Below, in pieces: positions 1 through 6,637 of a DNA stretch of 64,000 nucleotides. The notes below the pieces were generated by a model. It worked only from the letters and a program-made list of their open reading frames with translations. It searched no databases and was not told the origin of the DNA. The translations under genes and the position numbers were made by a program. How positions within the stretch are numbered: position 1 is the stretch's first letter; each line of letters opens with the position of its first letter. This DNA comes from Opacimonas sp002292215. Its GTDB lineage: Bacteria; Pseudomonadota; Gammaproteobacteria; Enterobacterales; Alteromonadaceae. The stretch lies in NCBI GenBank assembly GCA_943846745.1, contig OX044360.1, positions 248,001 to 312,000 of the forward strand, in the 5' to 3' direction.

Positions 1-1
1 C

Positions 2-103
2 ACTAATGGCATTGATGAAACGCAACAAAACTATGCTAAATTATTGGCAGATCGCGCAATTAGCTTATATCAATTGAGCGAAAAACAAGAGTTGTGGGTG
101 TAA
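2..103 (+). CDS. 3' end of an unidentified protein (partial)
   Basis: An open frame enters from the left edge and ends at a TAA at 101-103, giving about 33 C-terminal residues that include YAKLLADRAISLYQ and end in KQELWV. I do not recognise the family from so short a tail. It converges on roxA, with the two stop codons one base apart. A GTGGGTG/CACCCAC inverted repeat at 94-116 spans both stops but has no T-tract, so I do not call it a terminator. The coding claim rests only on the open frame and its plausible amino-acid composition. Confidence 0.5.
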   Translation, partial: TNGIDETQQNYAKLLADRAISLYQLSEKQELWV

Positions 104-104
104 A

Positions 105-1259
105 TTACTCACCCACGATCTCTATATACCCACGATTAATTAACTCACACAACATGTCAATCCAAGCATCGCTCATCTCGGTGCTATACTGGAGCAATGT
201 TTGTGAATGATTTAGTATTCGGCTGGTGAGTGCTTTTTCAGCAGCGGTCGAAGCAAATTGCTGTCCATTGATAAAAAAGATAAATGGCGCTTCACTTTTA
301 TGGTCAGTTTGGCGATCTAGGTATACCGGTCTTACACCACAGGCATGCTGTATCGTAATACCTCGGGTCATCAATTCGAGTATTTCATCACGCAAGATAG
401 GTGTGTCCAGTTCATAGTTATCTAATGTCTCATTTTGTTTTGACAAATATTCAGTTAATACTTGGTCTATTTGTGGGCTGGTAACATATTGTTGTAGTAA
501 CTCCTTCAATAACATCATATCACGAGCTGGCAAAGCAGCAGGCTCCTCAGTGGTTTCTCGGTTCGTATCGCTAAAGCGTTGCGTGACTTTATCATTTTCT
601 AACAAGTCATCCGCAATGACTTGGAAAAGCTCCGATTGATCCGGAGCTCTAAACCCAATTGAATAGTTTAGGCATTCACTGAGGGATTCTCCTTTATGCG
701 GAAAACCCGGTGGTATATATAAAACATCACCAGAATTTAAAACCACATCGATAATTGGCTCAAATTCATCGGTTTGTTGTAATTTAGGGTGAGGATAAAA
801 ACGGCTAGAGTGTTTGGGTTTTGCGCCAACTTGCCAACGACGCTGACCTTTGCCTTGGACAATAAAAACATCATATTGATCGATATGTGCACCCACACCG
901 GCACCAGGCTGTGAAAAACTGACTAATAAATCATCCATGCGCCAATGCGGAATAAAATTAAACGCATTCATTAATAAAGCGGCTTCCTCAATATGCGCAT
1001 CAACCCCTTGCACCATTAATGTCCATGCACCTTGGCATAAGTCTTCAAACTCTGTAAATGGCCCTTCAGTAACCGTCCATGCATCATTAAGATGGCTGAT
1101 GATGCGACTATCTATATCTTCTTCTTGCGCTAAGCCGGCAAGATCATGTTCATCTAGCGGATCGTCAAAATCAGGTAAAACATTCATTAATACACAAGGT
1201 TGACGTTGCCAGTTTTCGGATAAAAACGACGTGATAGAAAATGCAGAAAGTTGATACAT
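105..1259 (-). CDS. roxA: 50S ribosomal protein L16 arginine hydroxylase (ribosomal oxygenase, JmjC/cupin)
   Basis: This is a 2-oxoglutarate/Fe(II)-dependent oxygenase of the RoxA/YcfD family, which hydroxylates an arginine of ribosomal protein L16 in the cytoplasm. From the ATG at 1259 the protein has 384 residues. The iron facial triad is visible as H125 and D127 in GAHIDQYD and H188 in PPGFPHKGES, matching the E. coli enzyme almost position for position. A C-terminal winged-helix-like region follows. The frame is open 14 codons further upstream, but the start MYQLSAF fits the family and lies 7 bases after the stop of the preceding cyclase-like gene. The two genes are therefore probably co-transcribed behind purB. 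Confidence 0.92.
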   Translation of the reverse strand: MYQLSAFSITSFLSENWQRQPCVLMNVLPDFDDPLDEHDLAGLAQEEDIDSRIISHLNDAWTVTEGPFTEFEDLCQGAWTLMVQGVDAHIEEAALLMNAFNFIPHWRMDDLLVSFSQPGAGVGAHIDQYDVFIVQGKGQRRWQVGAKPKHSSRFYPHPKLQQTDEFEPIIDVVLNSGDVLYIPPGFPHKGESLSECLNYSIGFRAPDQSELFQVIADDLLENDKVTQRFSDTNRETTEEPAALPARDMMLLKELLQQYVTSPQIDQVLTEYLSKQNETLDNYELDTPILRDEILELMTRGITIQHACGVRPVYLDRQTDHKSEAPFIFFINGQQFASTAAEKALTSRILNHSQTLLQYSTEMSDAWIDMLCELINRGYIEIVGE

Positions 1260-1266
1260 AAATAGC

Positions 1267-1836
1267 CTAATGATGAATTTGATACACGCAGGTATCACCA
1301 AAATCTCTTAGTTCCAAATGATGCTTTGAAACCTGGATCGGTAATGAATGATATTGAGCTGTATTATGGCATACATAGATAGCATTACTAGGCGTTGTGC
1401 CGAGTATTCTAGAACAGTGATCGACAATCCTCCCCCATATATCGAATTGGGATTGATTGATGCCTATATACCCAGCCATGATGTCTCCGCAAGTGATTGC
1501 ATATTTGGTGGGATAGGAGAGTCGTTGTTGCAGAGCAATACTTAATGAGATAGCGTTATTTGCAGTCGAATTCTGTTCTGATAGTATCGTTGTATTCTGG
1601 CTAAAATAAGGTCCACAGAGCAGTAAACAGCCATCACCTAAATATTTTATAATTTTGGCATCATGTTGCGCTGCCGTGTCATCAAAAATAGCATAAATAT
1701 TATGTAACATCGCTACACGTTGGCTATCGGTTAATGTGCTTGTATGTGCCACAAAACCAGCTATATCTATGAAGATAACAGCAACGTTGGCATACAGGGA
1801 GGTATGGGGGATTGGTATAGAAAGTGTCATCATCAT
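1267..1836 (-). CDS. Stand-alone class III adenylate/guanylate-cyclase-like domain protein
   Basis: This small protein of about 187-189 residues is little more than one class III nucleotidyl cyclase homology domain, with no sensor, HAMP or membrane segment. The two metal-binding aspartates are present (D24 in FIDIAGF, D68 in LGDG). So are the purine-recognition pair typical of adenylate cyclases (K64, and D132 in FDIWG) and the transition-state arginine (R143). The usual transition-state asparagine of the VNxASR motif is replaced by aspartate (D139 in IVDHCSR), so activity is uncertain. Three ATGs stand in tandem at 1836, 1833 and 1830. The AAGG directly before them is best spaced for the third. 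The gene sits between purB and roxA on the same strand. Confidence 0.75.
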   Translation of the reverse strand: MMMTLSIPIPHTSLYANVAVIFIDIAGFVAHTSTLTDSQRVAMLHNIYAIFDDTAAQHDAKIIKYLGDGCLLLCGPYFSQNTTILSEQNSTANNAISLSIALQQRLSYPTKYAITCGDIMAGYIGINQSQFDIWGRIVDHCSRILGTTPSNAIYVCHNTAQYHSLPIQVSKHHLELRDFGDTCVYQIHH

Positions 1837-1861
1837 CCTTAATTAAAAAGACGATGATGAC
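1826..1861 (-). promoter_or_regulatory. Hairpin that could mask the triple-ATG start of the cyclase-like gene
   Basis: In the short gap between the purB stop and the cyclase-like gene, GTCATCATC pairs perfectly over 9 bp with GATGATGAC, which contains the tandem start codons. The 18-base loop holds the AAGG ribosome-binding site. In RNA this would bury the starts until it is opened, for example by a ribosome finishing purB. The pairing is seen in the sequence; the regulatory role is inference. Confidence 0.35.
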
Positions 1862-1870
1862 CGATATTAC

Positions 1871-3244
1871 TTAGTCTGACAACTGATCCACAAAGGCAAT
1901 AGCTTGGCCAATGTAGTTTTGTGGTGACAATAGTTTGAGTTCTGCTTTGACTTGATCAGGTAATTCCAATCCATCAATAAACTCAGCCATGACTTGTGCA
2001 TTGACTTTTTTACCACGAGTTAACTCTTTGAGTTTCTCGTAAGGTTTTTCAATGCCGTAACGACGCATTACGGTTTGAATAGGCTCAGCTAACAGTTCCC
2101 AGTTATTATCTAGTTCTGCCAATAAGCTGCCTTCGTTAACTTGCAGTTTGCTGATCCCTTTTAAGCTTGCTTGATAGGCAATCAAAGAATACCCGATGCC
2201 AACACCTAAATTACGCAGGACTGTCGAATCGGTTAAATCACGCTGCCAGCGAGATACAGGTAGTTTTGTCGCCAAATGAGCAAATAAGGCATTAGCAATA
2301 CCTAAATTACCTTCCGAGTTTTCAAAATCAATCGGATTAACTTTATGTGGCATGGTTGAAGAGCCAATTTCACCCGCAATGGTTTTTTGTTTGAAGTGAC
2401 CTAAGGCAATGTAACCCCATACGTCACGGTCAAAATCGAGTAAAATAGTATTAAAACGGGCAATCGCATCAAACAATTCAGCAATATAATCATGCGGTTC
2501 GATTTGCGTAGTATATGCATTCCAGCTTAAACCTAAGCTAGTAACAAATTCTTCTGAAAGGGTATGCCAATCTATTTCTGGATACGCCGATAAATGAGCA
2601 TTGTAGTTACCAACAGCACCGTTAAACTTACCTAAAATTTCGACATTGGCGATTTGGTCACGTTGACGTACAAGACGCATCATCACGTTGGCCATTTCTT
2701 TACCCATAGTAGTAGGAGAAGCTGGCTGACCATGAGTACGTGCCATCATTGGAATGGAACGATACTCGATAGCTAAGCGTTTTAATTCGCTAATCAACTT
2801 GTTTAAGTAAGGTAACAACACGTCATCACGTGCTTGTGCTAGCATTAAACCATGTGACAAGTTGTTGATGTCTTCAGAGGTACATGCAAAATGAATAAAT
2901 TCATTCACTGCGTGTAGTTCAGGTAAATCAGCGACTTGTTCTTTTAAGAAATATTCAACCGCTTTAACATCGTGGTTAGTGGTCTTTTCAATGTCTTTTA
3001 TGCGCTGTGCATCCGCTTCGCTGAAATTAGCAGCGATATTATCTAATAAGGCATTGGCTTCATCAGAAAATGGGGCAACTTCAGTAATGCCTGGAGTTTG
3101 TGCTAGCTTTTGTAACCAACGTACTTCGACGATAACACGGTATTTAAGTAATCCGAATTCAGAAAAATAAGGACGAAGTTCGGCTGTTTTACTGGCATAA
3201 CGACCATCAACTGGCGATAAGGCCGTTAATAACGATAGATCCAC
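1871..3244 (-). CDS. purB: Adenylosuccinate lyase
   Basis: This enzyme catalyses two fumarate-releasing steps: SAICAR to AICAR in purine synthesis, and adenylosuccinate to AMP. The 457-residue length is standard for the gammaproteobacterial form. The fumarase/aspartase superfamily signature GSSTMPHKVNP lies at residues 294-304, with the catalytic serine at 295. The general acid/base histidine is H171 in ARTHGQPASP, as in E. coli PurB. The gene follows hflD by 19 bases in the same direction, preserving the E. coli order rluE-mnmA-hflD-purB. In this genome roxA and a cyclase-like gene come directly after it. Confidence 0.97.
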   Translation of the reverse strand: MDLSLLTALSPVDGRYASKTAELRPYFSEFGLLKYRVIVEVRWLQKLAQTPGITEVAPFSDEANALLDNIAANFSEADAQRIKDIEKTTNHDVKAVEYFLKEQVADLPELHAVNEFIHFACTSEDINNLSHGLMLAQARDDVLLPYLNKLISELKRLAIEYRSIPMMARTHGQPASPTTMGKEMANVMMRLVRQRDQIANVEILGKFNGAVGNYNAHLSAYPEIDWHTLSEEFVTSLGLSWNAYTTQIEPHDYIAELFDAIARFNTILLDFDRDVWGYIALGHFKQKTIAGEIGSSTMPHKVNPIDFENSEGNLGIANALFAHLATKLPVSRWQRDLTDSTVLRNLGVGIGYSLIAYQASLKGISKLQVNEGSLLAELDNNWELLAEPIQTVMRRYGIEKPYEKLKELTRGKKVNAQVMAEFIDGLELPDQVKAELKLLSPQNYIGQAIAFVDQLSD

Positions 3245-3263
3245 AATAGGCTCCTAATAAGCA

Positions 3264-3896
3264 TTAGTGTATTTGTTGTAACGCGAGTTTTGCGCTCTGT
3301 AAAATACGTTTTCGATTAAATAATATATGACGACGTTTGCCGCCCATTTGCCGCCACATCACGGCAGCACGTACACCTGCTAATAACAGTGCACGGACTT
3401 TGTGTTGATTACTTTCTGATTTTAAGTGTGTAGGGTTTCCTGCAATTTGGATCTTAGGTGCAAGAGGACTCACAATATCTACGTAAGTACTGGCGAGGGA
3501 CTGCAAAATTTGGTTATGTTCAAATTCTACGTGCCCGAGTTGGCGTTGTACATTGGATATGCGCACGCCCAATTCGTTCAGGACTTTGGGTTTGGCTGCT
3601 AACTTGCGTTCAAGTCCAAGCATGCTAGCGATATATCGAGTAATTTCGGCATCTTTTGCGACCGCTTTATTACTCAGCTGTCCTTCCAGTCCAGTAAAGC
3701 CTACTTTGAGATTATTGAGTTGACCAAACACTTGTTGCGGTGTTTCTGGATCGGTCACACAAATACTAGAAATGCTGGCTTCAAAAGCTTGTTCATCACA
3801 CCTGCCGGTTCGGGCAATTTGCTGAACCAATATTGCGGCTTGAACGACACCAGCTAACGCGAGTTGTTGTTCAATTTTAGGGTTTAATGTACTCAT
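3264..3896 (-). CDS. hflD: High-frequency lysogenization protein HflD homologue
   Basis: This 210-residue, largely helical protein matches the HflD family. HflD is a peripheral inner-membrane protein known in E. coli for interacting with phage lambda CII; its housekeeping role is unclear. Recognisable features are the N-terminal region beginning LALAGVVQAAILVQ and the C-terminal segment LLLAGVRAAVMWRQMGGKR. There is no signal peptide. Its ATG overlaps the mnmA stop by 4 bases (ATGA), indicating translational coupling. The conserved place between mnmA and purB supports the call as much as the sequence does. Confidence 0.92.
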   Translation of the reverse strand: MSTLNPKIEQQLALAGVVQAAILVQQIARTGRCDEQAFEASISSICVTDPETPQQVFGQLNNLKVGFTGLEGQLSNKAVAKDAEITRYIASMLGLERKLAAKPKVLNELGVRISNVQRQLGHVEFEHNQILQSLASTYVDIVSPLAPKIQIAGNPTHLKSESNQHKVRALLLAGVRAAVMWRQMGGKRRHILFNRKRILQSAKLALQQIH

Positions 3897-5011
3897 GTCC
3901 GAATGTAACTCTCGATAATGCCACCGCCTAAACAGACAGGGCCTTGATAAAATACTGCCGATTGGCCTGGAGTGACTGCTTTTTGTGGTTCATCAAACAT
4001 GACTTGTACCGAGCCATCGCTATGAGGTGTCACGGTACAATCGATATCGGCTTGGCGATAACGAGTTTTAACTGTCATACGTGTGGCTTCAGTTAGCGCC
4101 TGACGACTAACCCAATCAAGTTGGTTGGCAATTAACCCATTGGAAAATAAACGTGGATGATTGGCACCTTGACCGACGATTAAGCGATTATTTGCCATAT
4201 CTTTGTCGACAACATACCAAGGATCTTCACCATGGTCGCGTGAACCGCCAATGAGTAGTCCTTTGCGTTGACCTAACGTGTGATACATCAAGCCTTGGTG
4301 TTTGCCGATTTTTTCTCCCTCAAACGTATAAATATCGCCGGGTTGGGCAGGGAGATACTGACTTAAGAAATCTGTAAATTTTCGTTCACCAATAAAACAA
4401 ATACCCGTAGAGTCTTTTTTGTCATGTGTAATTAACCCTTGTGCCTCTGCGATTTCACGCACAACCGGCTTATCTAAATGGCCGATAGGAAATAACGTTT
4501 TAGCAATGTGCTCATGGGACAAGGTATATAGGAAATAACTTTGATCTTTGTTTTGATCATGACCACGCAACATGCGCCATTGACCATCCACAAAATCACG
4601 TGAGACATAATGACCGGTCGCAATATAATCTGCACCGAGATCTTCGGCTGCGTACTCTAAGAAGGCTTTGAATTTAATTTCTTTGTTACACATGATATCA
4701 GGGTTCGGTGTGCGTCCTGCTTTGTATTCGGCTAAAAAATACTCAAATACATTATCCCAATACTCAGCAGCAAAGTTGATACTGTGTAAGGTGATCCCTA
4801 ATTTATCGGCAACTGCTTGGGCATCAGCTAGATCTTGCGCGGCTGCACAGTATTCATCATTGTCATCTTCTTCCCAATTTTTCATGAACACGCCTTCAAC
4901 CTGAAAGCCTTGTTGTTGCAATAAATAGGCTGATACAGATGAATCTACACCACCGGACATACCGACGATGACTTTAGTTTCTTGCGGATTAATATCACTA
5001 GGAAGAGGCAT
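3893..5011 (-). CDS. mnmA: tRNA-specific 2-thiouridylase
   Basis: MnmA puts sulfur on U34 of tRNA-Lys, -Glu and -Gln, using ATP and sulfur relayed from IscS and the Tus proteins. From the ATG at 5011 it has 372 residues. The PP-loop GMSGGVDSS is at residues 17-25. The catalytic cysteine pair is C108 (PDIMCNKEIKF) and C205 (TGICFIGER). The frame is open 31 codons upstream, into a hydrophobic run not expected of this soluble enzyme, so the internal ATG is preferred. In E. coli nudJ lies between rluE and mnmA; here only 70 bases separate them and nudJ is absent. Confidence 0.96.
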   Translation of the reverse strand: MPLPSDINPQETKVIVGMSGGVDSSVSAYLLQQQGFQVEGVFMKNWEEDDNDEYCAAAQDLADAQAVADKLGITLHSINFAAEYWDNVFEYFLAEYKAGRTPNPDIMCNKEIKFKAFLEYAAEDLGADYIATGHYVSRDFVDGQWRMLRGHDQNKDQSYFLYTLSHEHIAKTLFPIGHLDKPVVREIAEAQGLITHDKKDSTGICFIGERKFTDFLSQYLPAQPGDIYTFEGEKIGKHQGLMYHTLGQRKGLLIGGSRDHGEDPWYVVDKDMANNRLIVGQGANHPRLFSNGLIANQLDWVSRQALTEATRMTVKTRYRQADIDCTVTPHSDGSVQVMFDEPQKAVTPGQSAVFYQGPVCLGGGIIESYIRT

Positions 5012-5081
5012 ACTCAAAATCGATAATTCTCGTGTGTAAAGTAGAAAGAAAAAGTGCAAAGGAATAACGCATAATATTATA

Positions 5082-5696
5082 TCAATCCTTGGCGTTGCTT
5101 TCACCTGAAATTACATATTCTCCATTGGCAATTCCATCAAGACACCAATTACCGATCCGATAACGGATTAATCGCAGGGTAGGGAAACCAACATGAGCGG
5201 TCATTCTTCTAACTTGGCGATTGCGACCTTCAGTAATAGTGATGCTCAGCCAGGATGTTGGGATATTGGCTCGTTCACGAATGGGGGGATTGCGCGGCCA
5301 AATGGCAGGATCGGCAATCCGTGCGATTTTTGCGGGGGCTGTCATCCCATCTTTTAATGCAACGCCTTGCGTTAATGCTTTAATAGCGGCATCCGTAATT
5401 GTACCTTCTACTTGCGCCCAATAAGTCTTGGCGGTTTTTTTCGAAGGATGGGCGAGTTGATGTTGCAGGGCACCGTCATTTGTCAAAAGCAATAGACCTT
5501 CACTATCTCTGTCTAAGCGACCCGCAGCATACACATCTGGGATATCAATGAAATCCTTGAGAGTTTGGCGACCTTGTTCATCAGTAAATTGTGTCAACAC
5601 ATCAAACGGTTTATTAAATAAGACTATTTTGCGGTCTTTAACTGAGGGTTTTGGTGTTTTAGCGGTTTTGTTGGTGCGTTTGAAAGGTTTGTTCAT
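5082..5696 (-). CDS. rluE: 23S rRNA pseudouridine(2457) synthase
   Basis: This is an RsuA/RluE-type pseudouridine synthase of 204 residues. The catalytic aspartate is D62 in the family motif GRLDRDSEGLLLLTNDG, and the C-terminal block TEGRNRQVRRM is typical of the RsuA subfamily. The basic N-terminus rich in Lys, Thr and Pro and the lack of an S4 domain fit RluE, which modifies U2457 of 23S rRNA. The position upstream of mnmA-hflD-purB matches E. coli. The exact target base is inferred from the family and synteny. Confidence 0.9.
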   Translation of the reverse strand: MNKPFKRTNKTAKTPKPSVKDRKIVLFNKPFDVLTQFTDEQGRQTLKDFIDIPDVYAAGRLDRDSEGLLLLTNDGALQHQLAHPSKKTAKTYWAQVEGTITDAAIKALTQGVALKDGMTAPAKIARIADPAIWPRNPPIRERANIPTSWLSITITEGRNRQVRRMTAHVGFPTLRLIRYRIGNWCLDGIANGEYVISGESNAKD

Positions 5697-5770
5697 GATG
5701 CTTAGCTATCCAAATTATTCGGTATAGGATAACGTAAAGCGGGCGGATGTTGAAAGAATATATCGAACAT

Positions 5771-5819
5771 GTAAAAAAAGCAGAGTATGAAATTAATCAA
5801 TAAAATCTGCTTTTTTACA
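5771..5819 (-). terminator. Bidirectional-looking terminator between cspD and rluE
   Basis: Inverted repeat with arms GTAAAAAAGCAGA and TCTGCTTTTTTAC around an AT-rich loop. It has T-tracts in both directions. It lies just downstream of the cspD stop and ends that transcript before rluE. Confidence 0.75.
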
Positions 5820-5853
5820 CGCGAATGATTACTCATTACTAGCTTCCTAGCGA

Positions 5854-6072
5854 TTATCGCTCCGCGTCTTGGTCAAATGCGATGTTCTCTGCATGTAAAC
5901 CTTTAGGCCCTTGCGTAACATCATAGGTAACTGCCTGACCAGCCTTTAAAGAACGGTATCCTTCCATCTTGATTGTGGAATAATGAGCAAAAATATCTTC
6001 TCCGCCGTCCTCAGGAACGATAAATCCGAACCCCTTTGCGTTGTTGAACCACTTAACTTTACCAATTGCCAT
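5854..6072 (-). CDS. cspD: Cold-shock-domain protein, CspD-like
   Basis: A 72-residue cold-shock domain with RNP1 KGFGFI at residues 13-18 and RNP2-like DIFAHY at 26-31. Such proteins bind single-stranded nucleic acid. E. coli CspD is a stationary-phase inhibitor of replication rather than a true cold-shock protein. The chosen start MAIGKVKWFN has AGGAAA about 8 bases upstream; the 37 extra codons open further upstream do not look like this family. It is divergent from clpS-clpA, the arrangement seen in E. coli, and this supports CspD over other Csp paralogues. Confidence 0.9.
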   Translation of the reverse strand: MAIGKVKWFNNAKGFGFIVPEDGGEDIFAHYSTIKMEGYRSLKAGQAVTYDVTQGPKGLHAENIAFDQDAER

Positions 6073-6181
6073 ACTACTATTTCCTTTGAACCTTGATCTG
6101 TGATGATAAAACCCCAGTATAATTACTATGTTAATTGCTTTTACACAGCGGGGAGTGATGAATGGACGACTCAACACAAAC

Positions 6182-6266
6182 ATCTACACTTAAAGGTAGA
6201 TATTGGGCGGTCGATCTGTCAAGGTAGACAGAGATAAATAATTAATGAAATAATCGGGTAAACCCG
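6182..6266 (+). promoter_or_regulatory. Three small inverted repeats in the clpS leader
   Basis: The 217-bp gap between cspD and clpS holds three short stems in series before the clpS ATG at 6290: ATCTAC/GTAGAT, TCTGTC/GACAGA, and CGGGT-AA-ACCCG (6255-6266). The last is 23 bases from the start codon. They may shape the leader RNA or bind a regulator. None has a T-tract. Confidence 0.25.
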
Positions 6267-6289
6267 CATTTAGGTTCTATATTTAAGTT

Positions 6290-6610
6290 ATGAGTAAAGA
6301 AAATACCACTATAATTGAAGGCGATAAGCTAAAAGAGTCTTTGCAAAAGAAAACTCAGCCGCCGCCTATGTATAAAGTAATGCTAAACAATGATGACTAT
6401 ACGCCGATGGAGTTTGTAATAGATGTGTTGTGTCGTTTTTTTAACATGGATGGTGACAAAGCAAACCAGATAATGTTAACGGTCCATTATCGTGGAAAAG
6501 CAGTCTGTGGAGTGTTTACCGCTGAAATTGCAGAAACGAAAGTGATGCAAGTTAACCAATATGCGCGAAAGCATCAACACCCTCTGCTATGTTCGATGGA
6601 ACAAGCTTAA
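6290..6610 (+). CDS. clpS: ATP-dependent Clp protease adaptor ClpS
   Basis: ClpS is the N-recognin that captures proteins with N-terminal Leu, Phe, Tyr or Trp and hands them to ClpA. The 106 residues comprise a disordered N-terminal tail and the folded domain starting PPPMYKVMLNNDD. The residues that bind the substrate amino group are at their E. coli numbers: N34, D35 and H66. The hydrophobic pocket region and the VCGVFTAEIAETK strand are also recognisable. The gene is 27 bases upstream of clpA on the same strand. Confidence 0.96.
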   Translation: MSKENTTIIEGDKLKESLQKKTQPPPMYKVMLNNDDYTPMEFVIDVLCRFFNMDGDKANQIMLTVHYRGKAVCGVFTAEIAETKVMQVNQYARKHQHPLLCSMEQA

Positions 6611-6637
6611 TTTTCCGACCTTTGAGGTTCATTATAT

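Noticed and set aside
94..116. GTGGGTG/CACCCAC repeat across the convergent stops at the left edge
   Set aside because: No T-run on either strand; it could arise from the coding ends. Mentioned only in the gene entry.
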